From positions 1-59,826 of the forward strand of contig NZ_JTHF01000001.1 in NCBI RefSeq assembly GCF_001043895.1: a stretch of DNA of 59,826 nt, given 5' to 3'. Both the position numbers and the translations under genes were made by a program. Source of the stretch: Methylobacterium indicum. GTDB taxonomy: Bacteria; Pseudomonadota; Alphaproteobacteria; Rhizobiales; Beijerinckiaceae. Each line of letters begins with the position of its first letter. The stretch's first letter is position 1. Positions 50,147 through 58,608 of this stretch are shown here, piece by piece. The notes under the pieces were generated by a model, which had not been told where the DNA came from, searched no databases, and worked only from the letters and a program-made list of their open reading frames with translations.

Positions 50147-50608
50147 ATGAGCATTGCCTTCGTTCGTGAGAAGGAGGGCGGGGAGGCCTTCGAGGATCTC
50201 CCCGACCGCCCCGTCTCCCCGCATCCCAACTTCGTCACGCCGGAGGGCCTCGCCCTCATCGACGCGGAACTCGACCGGCTGCACACCGAGCATGCCGGCC
50301 TGTCCCCCGACGACAAGGCGAACATGGCGCGGGTGAACCGCGACCTGCGCTACTGGACCGCCCGGCGCAACTCGGCCCAGGTGGTCGAGCAGCCCCCCGG
50401 CGATACGGTGCATTTCGGCTCGACCGTCACCATCACGCGCGACGACGACAGCGAGCAGACCTTCCGCATCGTCGGCGAGGACGAGGCGGATCCCGCCAAG
50501 GGCACCATCGCCTACGTGGCGCCTCTCGCCCGCGCGCTCACCGGCAAGCAGGCCGGCGACACCGTCACGCTCGCCGAGCACGAGATCGAGATCGTCGCGG
50601 TGCGCTGA
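50147..50608 (+). CDS. GreA/GreB family transcription factor
   Basis: The 153-residue protein has an N-terminal extension (about 1-30) and a shortened coiled-coil part (LALIDAELDRLHTEH to about 78). The C-terminal FKBP-like domain is typical of Gre factors (FGSTVTITRDDDSEQTFRIVGEDEA, then ALTGKQAGDTVTLAEHEIEIVAV). Such short Gre homologues bind the RNA polymerase secondary channel, but not all rescue backtracked complexes. The acidic tip DD pair is not clear here, so it may be a GreA/GreB relative with a different role. An intrinsic terminator lies just downstream. Confidence 0.85.
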   Translation: MSIAFVREKEGGEAFEDLPDRPVSPHPNFVTPEGLALIDAELDRLHTEHAGLSPDDKANMARVNRDLRYWTARRNSAQVVEQPPGDTVHFGSTVTITRDDDSEQTFRIVGEDEADPAKGTIAYVAPLARALTGKQAGDTVTLAEHEIEIVAVR

Positions 50609-50636
50609 GCCCGATCCGGACGGGAGACGATCCGAA

Positions 50637-50696
50637 GGCCCGGCCTCGCCCCTCGCGTGTTTCCGCGGGCAGGGACGAGGCCGGGCCGACTTTTTT
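50637..50696 (+). terminator. Rho-independent terminator after the gre-like gene
   Basis: A perfect 12-bp stem (50637-50648 with 50676-50687), loop of 27 bases, then TTTTTT at 50691-50696. It begins 28 bp past the stop of the Gre-like gene. Confidence 0.85.
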
Positions 50697-50841
50697 CGAG
50701 CCCGGCCGCTCTCGATCATCGGCCGTCACGGCCTCGGTCCCTTGCGGAGCATCGCGAGGGGTCGATGAAGCCTGGCTCGATCGAGGGGGCCGATCCGATC
50801 GCGCAGGCCCGTCGCGGTGATCCGGAGCGTATCCCCGCATC

Positions 50842-50867
50842 GGAACGAAGCCAGGCGACGCGGCGTT
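50842..50867 (+). promoter_or_regulatory. EcfG-type general stress response promoter
   Basis: GGAAC (50842-50846), 17 bp, CGTT (50864-50867) matches the EcfG/sigma-T consensus GGAAC-N16/17-CGTT of the alphaproteobacterial general stress response. It lies 36 bp before the ATG of the DUF892 protein, a family often stress-induced. Confidence 0.75.
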
Positions 50868-50903
50868 TCCGGGGGCGTTTCTGTACCCCATGGGAGCATA
50901 TGC

Positions 50904-51398
50904 ATGGCCGACGACAAGACCCTCCGGGCGCTGTTCCTGCATCAGCTCAAGGACACCTACTTCGCCGAGAACGCGATCCTGAAGGCCCTCCCCAAGATGG
51001 CCCAGGCCGCCCGCTCGGACGCCCTGCGGGGTGCCTTCGGCGTCCACCTGGAGGAGACCCGCGCGCAGGTGAAGCGCCTCGACCAGGTGTTTCGGATCGT
51101 CGGCGAGAAGCCCGAGGGCGTGACCTGTCAGGCGATCCAGGGGATCATCGCCGAGGGCGAGGAGGTGATGCGGGAATTCGCCGGCGGCGAGGCCCTCGAT
51201 GCCGGCCTGATCGCCGCCGCGCAGGCGGTGGAGCATTACGAGATCACCCGCTACGGCACGCTGCTCGCCTGGGCGCGCCAGCTCGGCCTCGGCGAGGCCG
51301 AAGACCTGATCAAGGAGACGCTGGTCGAGGAGGAGAACACCGACGAGGTGCTGTCGGAACTCGCCGAGGACGCGGTCAACCCGGCCGCGGTCGCGTAA
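50904..51398 (+). CDS. Ferritin-like DUF892 (YciE/YciF) protein
   Basis: The 164-residue protein is predicted all-alpha and falls in the DUF892 family, a ferritin-like four-helix bundle. Carboxylate and His positions expected for a di-metal site are visible: YFAENAILKAL, HLEETRAQVKRLD, QAVEHYEITRYGTL and EEENTDEVLSELAE. Members are induced by stationary phase, osmotic or oxidative stress; their biochemical role is not settled. The ATG at 50904 is preceded by GGGAGC, and an EcfG-type promoter (50842-50867) gives a leader of about 30 nt. It is therefore likely part of the general stress regulon. Confidence 0.92.
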   Translation: MADDKTLRALFLHQLKDTYFAENAILKALPKMAQAARSDALRGAFGVHLEETRAQVKRLDQVFRIVGEKPEGVTCQAIQGIIAEGEEVMREFAGGEALDAGLIAAAQAVEHYEITRYGTLLAWARQLGLGEAEDLIKETLVEEENTDEVLSELAEDAVNPAAVA

Positions 51399-51441
51399 CC
51401 GCCGGACCGCCCGGGCGTTGATCCGGCGGGAGGTGCCAGCC

Positions 51442-51855
51442 ATGCCACCGATCGCCGGAATCCTCGAGACGGTCCTCTACGTCGACGATCTCGCGCGGGC
51501 CGCCGCATTCTGGGGCGGGCCGATGGGCCTGCCCTGCCTGCACGAGGACCATCGGATGCGGGCCTACGACGTCGCCGGGCGCGGCGTGCTGCTGCTGTTT
51601 CCCCGCGGCGGCTCGCTGACACCGATCCCGACGCCCGGCGGCACCATCCCGCCGCATGACGGGTCGGGCCCGCTCCACCTCGCCCTGTCGATCCCGGCCG
51701 ATGCGCTCGACGCCTGGGAGCGGCACCTCGCGGCGCGGGGCATCGCGGTCGAGGGTCGCACCACATGGCCGCGAGGCGGCACCAGCCTGTACTTCCGCGA
51801 CCCCGACGGCCACCTGGTCGAACTGGCGACGCCGGGGCTCTGGAAGGGATACTGA
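51442..51855 (+). CDS. VOC family (glyoxalase-fold) protein
   Basis: The 137-residue single-domain protein has the paired beta-alpha-beta-beta-beta layout. It has an early strand ILETVLYVDDLARAAAF, a middle LHLALSIPADALDAWERHL and a C-terminal SLYFRDPDGHLVELATPGLW with the usual Glu ligand. The fold includes glyoxalases, dioxygenases and antibiotic-binding proteins. No substrate is suggested by the sequence or by its neighbours (ferritin-like gene upstream, convergent glk). The ATG at 51442 follows GGGAGG. Confidence 0.88.
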   Translation: MPPIAGILETVLYVDDLARAAAFWGGPMGLPCLHEDHRMRAYDVAGRGVLLLFPRGGSLTPIPTPGGTIPPHDGSGPLHLALSIPADALDAWERHLAARGIAVEGRTTWPRGGTSLYFRDPDGHLVELATPGLWKGY

Positions 51856-51865
51856 CCGGTCCCGC

Positions 51866-52855
51866 TCACGCCACCCAGTGCTGCCCGTCATAGGCGAACC
51901 TGTCCGGCTGACAGGCGAGTGCCGAAAGGCCGGTGAGCGCCGGGTCGGCGATGGTGATGACGCAAGTCGGGATCTGCGTCATGCGATCGGAGAAGGGCGG
52001 CTTGTGCTCGAAGGCGCGGCGGAAGGTGCCGTCGTTCAGCACGTCGAGGATGCGGGGCACGATGCCGCCGCCGATATAGACCCCGCCGGTGGCGAGGAAG
52101 GTCAGGGCGAGGTCGCCGCAGAGCCGTCCCAGCAGCTTGGAGAAGACCTGCAGGGTGCGCCGCGCCGCCGGGTCCTCCCCGGACATGCCCCGCTCGGTGA
52201 TGTCCTTCGGGTCGGCCTCGCCGCCGCCGAGACCGGCATGGAGCCGGGTGAGGCCGGGGCCGGAGAGCAGCGATTCGACGGTGATGCGCCCCTCGATCCG
52301 GGCGAGGTTCGGCCAGAACGCCGCTTCCTCCGCGTCGCTTGGCCCGAAATCGATGTGGCCGGCTTCCGTCGAGACGATGGCGAGCTGCTTGCCGTAGGGC
52401 ACGAGCGCCGCGGCGCCGAAGCCGGTGCCGGGGCCGAGCACCAGCCGCGCCCCCCCATCGGGACAGAGCGTCGGGCCGATCTGCTCCAGGATCGAGCGGT
52501 CGCGACCCGCCGGATCAAGGGCGGCGGCGCCGGCCGCCACCGGGACGTAATCATTGACGACCCGGCAGCTCTTCAGGCCGAAGTCGCGGCCGATCCGCTC
52601 GCCCTCGATCACCCAATGGGCATTGGTGAGGTGGACCGACGGCCCATCGACCCGGGCAGCCACCGCCAGGATCGCGGAGCGGGGCGGGGCGACGTCGCTC
52701 GTGTCGAGCGCGGCCCGGATCGCCGCGCTCGGATCGGGAAAGGCGGCGGTCTTCTCGTGGGCGAGGACCACGGGCTCGGCCCCCGGCTTCTCCTGCACGG
52801 CGAAGCGCGCGTTGGTGCCACCGATGTCGCCGAACAGGACCGGGAACTCGAACAT
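51866..52855 (-). CDS. glk: Glucokinase
   Basis: The 329-residue ATP-dependent hexokinase of the bacterial Glk family phosphorylates glucose. The phosphate loop FGDIGGTNARFAV is at residues 8-20. VVNDYVPVAAG contains the catalytic Asp region (about 100). The adenosine-binding LVLGPGTGFGAAALVPYG and TEAGHIDFGP (sugar-binding Glu and His) are present, and FLATGGVYIGGGIVPR lies near the C-terminus. It converges with the VOC gene, 10 bp apart. The ATG is at 52855. It would feed Entner-Doudoroff or pentose-phosphate routes. Confidence 0.95.
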   Translation of the reverse strand: MFEFPVLFGDIGGTNARFAVQEKPGAEPVVLAHEKTAAFPDPSAAIRAALDTSDVAPPRSAILAVAARVDGPSVHLTNAHWVIEGERIGRDFGLKSCRVVNDYVPVAAGAAALDPAGRDRSILEQIGPTLCPDGGARLVLGPGTGFGAAALVPYGKQLAIVSTEAGHIDFGPSDAEEAAFWPNLARIEGRITVESLLSGPGLTRLHAGLGGGEADPKDITERGMSGEDPAARRTLQVFSKLLGRLCGDLALTFLATGGVYIGGGIVPRILDVLNDGTFRRAFEHKPPFSDRMTQIPTCVITIADPALTGLSALACQPDRFAYDGQHWVA

Positions 52856-52921
52856 GGGCCGCCGCCTCGCTCCGCCTCAGGGCTACCGGTTATAGCGCCG
52901 CGGCGGCCCCGGTCGACCGGT

Positions 52922-53872
52922 TCACTCGCCTTCCATCCGGCCGACCTCCTTCATCGCCTGCTTGAGGGCGAGCAGCCGCCGGTCGCGGTCGCGGAACAGC
53001 TCGGCCGGGTCGCGCCCGCCCCAGTCGAAGAAGCCTTTTCCCGCCATCACGCCGGTGCGCCCCTGCGCCACCAGGTCGTCGACCGCCTCGGAGCGGGTAC
53101 GGGGCGGGGGCGGGCTGTAGCTGGCATTGGCCAGCGCGTGGCGCAGCAGCTCGATGCCGGTGAAATCCGCCTTGGCGAGGTGGCCGAGGATCGGGATGCG
53201 CAAAGCGAGCCCGTGGATGATGGCGTCGTCGATCTCGCGGGCGGACGCCACGCCCTCGTCGAGCAGGTGGTAGACCTCGGCCGAGATCGCCGACTGGATC
53301 CGGTTGGCGACGTAGCCCGGGATGAAGCGCTTGAGCACGATCGGCACCTGGCCGAGGCCGAGCACGAGCTGGCGTGCCTCCTCGATCACCGCCGGATCGG
53401 TCTGCGGGCCCGGCACCACGTCGACGAGGTCGACGATGTAGGGCGGGGTGTACCAGTGCATCACGAGCGCCCGCGCCTGCCGGGCCTCCGGGATCAGCGG
53501 GAAGACGTCGAGGTAGCTGGTGTTGCTGGCGATCCGGGTCTCGGGATCGCAGAGCCGGTCGAGCTCGGCGAACAGGGTGCGCTTGGCCTCCGGGTTCTCG
53601 GTGATCGCCTCGATGACGAGGCTCGCCCCCGCCACCGTCGCGGCGAGGTCCGGTTCGAGGCGGATGGCCTCCGCCGCCCGCTCCGGCGTCCAGTCGGCGG
53701 ACACCGCGCCGGCCTCCCGCAGGGTGTCGAGGGCGGAGGCGATCAGGCTCGGCACCCGCTCCAGGGTCTCGGGCCGGCTGTCCGTCAATCGCACCCGATG
53801 CCCGCCGAGCGCCAGCACCAGGGCGATGCCATGCCCCATCAGGCCGGCGCCGACGACTGCGATCTCGCTCAT
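52922..53872 (-). CDS. 3-hydroxyacyl-CoA dehydrogenase family protein
   Basis: The 316-residue NAD-dependent dehydrogenase has an N-terminal Rossmann fold (VVGAGLMGHGIA, residues 5-16; the acidic NAD-ribose residue in RLTDSRPET). The linking motif IEAITENPEAKRTLFAELD follows, then a C-terminal 3HCDH helical domain (IPGYVANRIQSAISAEVYHLL). In place of the usual HFFNP there is MHWYTPPYIVDLVDVVP, so the substrate may differ from straight fatty acyl-CoA. The start has a GGGAGG site. It lies near an Old Yellow Enzyme and a cyclase gene, which hints at a catabolic island, but a repeat element separates them. Confidence 0.88.
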   Translation of the reverse strand: MSEIAVVGAGLMGHGIALVLALGGHRVRLTDSRPETLERVPSLIASALDTLREAGAVSADWTPERAAEAIRLEPDLAATVAGASLVIEAITENPEAKRTLFAELDRLCDPETRIASNTSYLDVFPLIPEARQARALVMHWYTPPYIVDLVDVVPGPQTDPAVIEEARQLVLGLGQVPIVLKRFIPGYVANRIQSAISAEVYHLLDEGVASAREIDDAIIHGLALRIPILGHLAKADFTGIELLRHALANASYSPPPPRTRSEAVDDLVAQGRTGVMAGKGFFDWGGRDPAELFRDRDRRLLALKQAMKEVGRMEGE

Positions 53873-54007
53873 GGTGTCCTCCCGTTTCGATTGATTGTCG
53901 TTGCGTCGCGCCGTCCGCGATCGGCGTCGATCCGCGAATGCCGATTCATCCCTCTCGCACTCTCACCCTGAGATGCCTGGCGGGTGAAGATCGCAGACTG
54001 AGAGAAG

Positions 54008-54099
54008 CCTCGAAGGAGGGCTCCAGGACGCGCATCGACATCTGGAGCCCTCCTTCGAGGTCGGTCCATCGTCGATGGACCGACACCTCAGGATGAGGT
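54008..54099. repeat. Composite palindromic intergenic element
   Basis: Three consecutive perfect hairpins: a 19-bp stem (54008-54026 with 54042-54060), a 10-bp stem tcggtccatc/gatggaccga (54061-54070 with 54074-54083, loop gtc), and a 6-bp stem acctca/tgaggt (54085-54090 with 54094-54099). No coding potential. It resembles dispersed REP-type repeats I recall from this group of bacteria. It separates two minus-strand genes, and the longest hairpin could also act as a transcript end. Confidence 0.88.
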
Positions 54100-54128
54100 C
54101 GTGGATGGGAGGGGCCGGATGACGAGGC

Positions 54129-55277
54129 TCACTCCCGCCACGGCCCCAGCCGGGCGATGTCCTTCTCCCGCCGCTCCAGCCACCAGCCGGCCTGGTGCGG
54201 CCAGGCCTCGAAGCCGGGCTCCGGCGCCCCGTCGAGGACGCGGCTGGCGCGCACCGCCCAGTTCGGGTCGGCCAGCGCCTCGCGGCCGACCGCGACGAGG
54301 TCGGCCCGGCCCTCCGCCACGATGGCGTCGGCCTGGCGCGGATCGACGATCAGGCCGACCGCCATGGCGGCGAGCCCGGTCTCCCGCTTCACCGCCTCGG
54401 CGAAGCCGACCTGGAAGCCGTAATCGCGCCGGATCCGGGCGGCGGTGGCCGAACCGGCGAGCCCGCCCGACGAGCAGTCGAGGACGTCGACCCCCAGCCC
54501 CCGCAACTCGCCCGCAAAGGCCAGGGTGTCGTCGAGCGTGATCCCGCCCTCGAGCCCGTCGACCGCTGAGACCCGCACGAAGAGCGGCTTGTGCGAGGGC
54601 CAAGCCTCGCGCAGCGCCCGGGCGATGCGCAGGGGAAACCGCATGCGCCCGGCCCGGTCGCCCCCGAACGCGTCCTCGCGCCGGTTGGTCAGCGGCGACA
54701 GGAAGGTGTGCAGCAGGTAGCCGTGGGCGGCGTGGAGTTCGATCACGTCGAATCCCGCCGCCTCGGCCCGCCGGGCCGCCGTCACGAACGCCTCGGTCAG
54801 GGCGTCGAGATCGTCGCCCGAGAGCTCGGCCGGCATCAGCCAGCCCTCGTCGAGGGGGATCGCGCTCGGCGCCACGATCGGCCAGGGCGCCTCGCCGCGG
54901 GCGATTTCCTGGGCCGAGAGCGGGCCGTTGCCCTCCCAGGGCCGCTGCATGCTGGCCTTGCGGCCGGCATGCGCCAGCTGCACCCCGGCCGCTGCGCCAT
55001 GGGCCTTGAGAAAGGCCGCGACCCGGGCGAGCGCGGCGCCGTGCGCGTCGGACCAGATCCCGAGATCGCCGTGGGTGATGCGCCCTTCCGGCACCACCGC
55101 GGTCGCCTCCAGGATCACCAGCCCGGCGCCCCCGAGGGCGAGGCGGCCGTAATGGACGAGGTGGTAATCGCCCGCCATCCCGTCGGCCGCCGAATACTGG
55201 CACATCGGCGGGATCACGATGCGGTTGCGCAAGGCGACGTCGCGGAGGGAGACGGGGGTGAAGAGCGGCGCGGTCAT
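54129..55277 (-). CDS. Old Yellow Enzyme family NADH:flavin oxidoreductase (YqjM-like)
   Basis: The 382-residue TIM-barrel flavoenzyme reduces activated C=C bonds with NAD(P)H. The N-terminus LFTPVSLRDVALRNRIVIPPMCQYSA with the flavin-tuning Cys in PMCQYS is typical of the YqjM/thermophilic-like class. GVQLAHAGRKAS, the catalytic ELHAAHGYLLHTFLSPLTNRR (His pair for substrate) and VGREALADPNWAV follow. The ATG at 55277 is 8 bp after the cyclase-family gene stop, so the two are probably co-transcribed. The natural substrate is unknown. Confidence 0.94.
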   Translation of the reverse strand: MTAPLFTPVSLRDVALRNRIVIPPMCQYSAADGMAGDYHLVHYGRLALGGAGLVILEATAVVPEGRITHGDLGIWSDAHGAALARVAAFLKAHGAAAGVQLAHAGRKASMQRPWEGNGPLSAQEIARGEAPWPIVAPSAIPLDEGWLMPAELSGDDLDALTEAFVTAARRAEAAGFDVIELHAAHGYLLHTFLSPLTNRREDAFGGDRAGRMRFPLRIARALREAWPSHKPLFVRVSAVDGLEGGITLDDTLAFAGELRGLGVDVLDCSSGGLAGSATAARIRRDYGFQVGFAEAVKRETGLAAMAVGLIVDPRQADAIVAEGRADLVAVGREALADPNWAVRASRVLDGAPEPGFEAWPHQAGWWLERREKDIARLGPWRE

Positions 55278-55285
55278 GGGGTGGC

Positions 55286-56314
55286 TCACACGGTGGCGAT
55301 CGGCGTCGTCGGCGAGCCGACCGCGCCGGGCAGCCGCAGGGGCGGCGCCGTCAGGAGGAAGCGGTGGCGCCCGTTGGCCCGCAGCCAGTTCGCCAGCGGC
55401 GTGAGGTGCCACAGCTCGCCGAGATTGACCCCGAGACGAAACAGGCAGTGCTCGTGCAGGGGGAGGGTGGCGCAGCACCCCTCCGCCGGCATCGCGGGGT
55501 GGACCTCGACCGCGTAATTGTCGGCGATGAGGGCGGCGAGTCCCGAATCGGTGATCCAGTTCAGGAGCTTGCGGTCGCGCCCGTCGAGGCCGGCGCAGAG
55601 GTCGTGGACGATCGCCGGGTCCGGGTTGCGGTTCATCCCGAGCAGCCGCTCGGCGAAGCCGGTATGCAGGCAGACCATGTCGCCCGGCTCGACCGTGACC
55701 CCGTCGGCGTCGAGGATGCGGCGCAGGCCGTCGTAGCCCACCGCCACCCGGGCCTCGCCGAGATGGGCATGGAGGTCGATCATCACGCCGCGCCCCTGCA
55801 TGCCGCGCTCGGCCAGCCGCTCGATGCCGAGCGCCTGGGCGCGGGAGGGGGCGCCGGCCTCCTCCGGGGTGGCGGGGCCGGTGATGTCGGAGCCGGCCCG
55901 GAAGCCGTTGTAGTAGACCGGGCGCGGGGTGCCGTCGCCCTCGACGTCGAACAGCGAGCCGACATGGGCGAGGCTGTCCCACTGCGTCGAGTATTGCAGG
56001 TGGAGCACCGCGAGGTCGTCGCTGATCACGTCGGTGGCGTCGGGCACCTCCTCGCAGACCAGGAAGTTCATGTTCGGGCGGCCGCTCGCCCGCACGGTCG
56101 GGCGGATCTGCGGCGGGTGGCGGCGGGGGTTGAGCACGTTGCCGCCCGGATAGTCGAGGGGCAGGCTGAGGCAGAAGGTCAGGCCTTCGCGCACCTCGGC
56201 GGCGCCCTGGCGCACCTTCTCGGGGGTCAGGAGGTTGAGCCGGCCGAGCTCGTCGTCGGGGCCGAAATCGCCCCAGGTCGAGCCCTCCGGCCGGCGGCGC
56301 CAGCGCAGGGTCAT
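55286..56314 (-). CDS. Cyclase family protein (PF04199, kynurenine formamidase-like)
   Basis: The 342-residue putative metal-dependent hydrolase belongs to the cyclase superfamily. The usual HxGTHxD metal motif appears as the variant WDSLAHVGSLFD (about residues 112-123), seen in a longer subgroup, and a second His-rich motif is IDLHAHLGEARV. LGRLNLLTPEKV near the N-terminus and HCLFRLGVNLGELWHL near the C-terminus also fit this subgroup. Such enzymes hydrolyse amides or lactones of small ring compounds. It starts with ATG at 56314 after GGGGAG and is coupled to the Old Yellow Enzyme gene downstream. Upstream lies a solute-binding protein gene that could supply the substrate. Confidence 0.88.
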   Translation of the reverse strand: MTLRWRRRPEGSTWGDFGPDDELGRLNLLTPEKVRQGAAEVREGLTFCLSLPLDYPGGNVLNPRRHPPQIRPTVRASGRPNMNFLVCEEVPDATDVISDDLAVLHLQYSTQWDSLAHVGSLFDVEGDGTPRPVYYNGFRAGSDITGPATPEEAGAPSRAQALGIERLAERGMQGRGVMIDLHAHLGEARVAVGYDGLRRILDADGVTVEPGDMVCLHTGFAERLLGMNRNPDPAIVHDLCAGLDGRDRKLLNWITDSGLAALIADNYAVEVHPAMPAEGCCATLPLHEHCLFRLGVNLGELWHLTPLANWLRANGRHRFLLTAPPLRLPGAVGSPTTPIATV

Positions 56315-56381
56315 GGTCGGGATCTCCCCTCACGGTGCGGCCGGACGGCGCGCCGGTCCGCGGCGCGCGCGCCCGCCGCCG

Positions 56382-57644
56382 TCACTTCTTCACCAGCGGG
56401 CAGCGCGAGGCCGAGAGCGGCTGGAACGCCTTGTCGCCCGGCACCGTAGCGACGCGCTTGTAGAGGTCCCACGGCCCCTTCGATTCCTCGGGTGTCTTGA
56501 CCTCGAACAGGTACATGTCGTGGACCATGCGGCCGTCCTCGCGGATGCGGCCGCCGCGGGCGTAGAAGTCGTCGACCGGCATGTCGCGCATCGCCTGCAT
56601 CACCGGCGCGGTCTCGTCGGTACCGGCCTTCCGCACGGCCTTGAGATAGTGCATCACCGTCGAGTAGACGCCGGCCTGGGACATGTTCGGCATCTTGCCG
56701 ACCCGGTCGAAGTAGCGCTTCGACCAGGCCCGGGTCTCGTCGTTGAGATCCCAGTAGAAGCCCTCCGTCAGCAGCATCCCCTGCGTCGCCTTGAGACCCA
56801 GGCTGTGGACGTCGCTGATGTAGACGAGAAGCCCGGCGAGCTTCTGCCCGCCTTGCGTCAGGCCGAACTCGGCCGCCTGCTTGATCGCGTTGGTGGTGTC
56901 CGCCCCCGCATTGGCGAGGCCGACCACCTTGGCACCCGACCCCTGCGCCTGGAGCAGGTAGGACGAGAAGTCGGCCGTGTTGAGCGGCACCCGCACCGCG
57001 CCCCGCACCGTGCCGCCATTGGCCTTCACCACCGCGCCCGCGTCGCGCTCGAGGTCGTGGCCGAAGGCGTAGTCGGCGGTGACGAAGAACCACGAATCGC
57101 CGCCGGCCTTGACGGTGGCCTGCGCGGTCGAATTCGCCAGCGCGTAGGTGTCGTAGGCCCAGTGCACCGAGACCGGCGAGCAGGCCTCGTTGGTGAGCCG
57201 CACCGCGCCGGGGCCGTTGAACACGATCACCTTGTTCTTGGCCTTGGCGATGTCGGCGGCGGCGAGCGCCGTGGCGGAGGCCGCCACGTCCAGGATCGCG
57301 TCGACCCCGCCGGTGTCGAACCAGGCCCGGGCGGTGGTCGCCGCGATGTCGGGCTTGTTCTGGTGGTCGGCGACCACGACCTCGACGGGGGCGCCCAGCA
57401 CCGTGCCGCCGAAATCCTCCACCGCCATGCGGGCCGCCGCGGCGCTGCCGGGCCCGGTCACGTCGGCATAGGGCCCCGACATGTCGAGCAGGAAGCCGAG
57501 GCGCACCACGCCGTCGGAGATCGTCTGGGAAGCCCTGGGCGCCGGCGCCGTCTGCGCACGCGCCGTCCCCTGCCAAGCCACGACCTGCAAAGTCATGCCC
57601 GGCATCGCGGCGACGAGCGTCGCCGCCAGAAGCGTTGTCCTCAC
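56382..57644 (-). CDS. ABC transporter substrate-binding protein, branched-chain amino acid type
   Basis: The 420-residue periplasmic binding protein has a signal peptide (about 1-30, cleaved near ARAQ). Its two-lobed Peripla_BP_6 fold begins VRLGFLLDMSGPYADVTGPG. VIVFNGPGAVRLTNEACSP, WFFVTADYAFGHDLERDAG and the hinge region are typical. The family binds amino acids, amides or aromatic acids. No permease or ATPase gene is adjacent, so this is an orphan receptor or uses distant partners. It starts with GTG at 57644 after AAGGACGG; an upstream in-frame ATG would mask the signal peptide. It is followed on the same strand by the cyclase-family and Old Yellow Enzyme genes. Confidence 0.92.
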   Translation of the reverse strand: MRTTLLAATLVAAMPGMTLQVVAWQGTARAQTAPAPRASQTISDGVVRLGFLLDMSGPYADVTGPGSAAAARMAVEDFGGTVLGAPVEVVVADHQNKPDIAATTARAWFDTGGVDAILDVAASATALAAADIAKAKNKVIVFNGPGAVRLTNEACSPVSVHWAYDTYALANSTAQATVKAGGDSWFFVTADYAFGHDLERDAGAVVKANGGTVRGAVRVPLNTADFSSYLLQAQGSGAKVVGLANAGADTTNAIKQAAEFGLTQGGQKLAGLLVYISDVHSLGLKATQGMLLTEGFYWDLNDETRAWSKRYFDRVGKMPNMSQAGVYSTVMHYLKAVRKAGTDETAPVMQAMRDMPVDDFYARGGRIREDGRMVHDMYLFEVKTPEESKGPWDLYKRVATVPGDKAFQPLSASRCPLVKK

Positions 57645-57782
57645 CCGGTCCGTCCTTCGTCGAAGACGTTCGTTCGTGCGGTACGCCGTCGAGGGCGCCC
57701 GGATGCATGGTCCTGACAAGCGCCCCCGGTTGTCAACCGCGGGCGAAGCGGGGCGGGCCGGAAAAATCGGTATGGGGGTGCC

Positions 57783-58469
57783 TCACGCGGCCGGTCCGGC
57801 CCCCTCCGTCGCCCCGAGCCAGGGTTGGGCATTCACCATGCCGACGCGCCAGCCGGCGCCGTCCGGGCCGTCGTAATGGTCGAGGCGGGTGAGCGAGCAG
57901 TTCTCGATCGCGAAGGCGAGGCCCCCCTGGGGCGGCAGGTTCAGGGCGAGCGCGAGGGCGGCCCGGATCGTGCCGCCATGGGCCACCGCCACGATGTCGC
58001 GTCCGCTGTGCTCGGCGGTGAGCTCGGCGATGGCGGCGCCGACCCGGGCCGAGAGATCGGAGAAGCTTTCGCCGCCCGGCGGGCACTCGTCGGCGGGGGC
58101 GAACCAGTAGCTCGCCGCAAGGGGCTGGCGCTCGGCGAAGAACCGCGCCCGGTCCTGGCCCTGCCAGGCGCCGAGATTCTGCTCGGCCAGGGCCGGGAGC
58201 GCGGTGAGCCGCGGGCCGCTGCCGTCCACCGTGAAATCGCCGGCCTGCCACAGGGCCTCGGCGGTCTGCCGGGTGCGGCCGAGATGGCTCGCGACCCAGA
58301 CCGCGCCGCGGGGCAGCACCGGGGCGAGGGCCGAGAAGACGTGGGCGTCGCCGCAATCGCAGGCGATGTCGGCGCCGCCATAGATGCGGCCGCCATCGCC
58401 CCGGACGGGGGCGTGGCGCACCCACCACCAGCGGGTACGGACGAAGGAGGAGGGGGGAGAGGCGCTCAT
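57783..58469 (-). CDS. Histidine phosphatase superfamily protein
   Basis: The 228-residue protein has the phosphoglycerate-mutase-like fold. The phospho-acceptor histidine is in WWVRHAPVRGD (about residue 19), with Ala instead of the common Gly after RH. The second conserved half contains SHLGRTRQTAEALW (arginine pocket), the catalytic acid region EQNLGAWQGQ and the second His in VAVAHGGTIRAAL. Members dephosphorylate small phosphates, including cobalamin precursors; the target here is unknown. It is divergent from a thioesterase gene. The ATG at 58469 follows GGGGAC. Confidence 0.9.
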   Translation of the reverse strand: MSASPPSSFVRTRWWWVRHAPVRGDGGRIYGGADIACDCGDAHVFSALAPVLPRGAVWVASHLGRTRQTAEALWQAGDFTVDGSGPRLTALPALAEQNLGAWQGQDRARFFAERQPLAASYWFAPADECPPGGESFSDLSARVGAAIAELTAEHSGRDIVAVAHGGTIRAALALALNLPPQGGLAFAIENCSLTRLDHYDGPDGAGWRVGMVNAQPWLGATEGAGPAA

Positions 58470-58608
58470 GTCCCCACTCTTAGCACCGTGCGAAAGCGCC
58501 GCCAGGGCGTCACCACGGAGACAGGAGGAAGAACCGCCGAATTGCCAGGCCGGCGAACTCTCCCCATACGGGCCCGGATCAAGCTGGAGCGGATGCGAGC
58601 GGGAGCGG

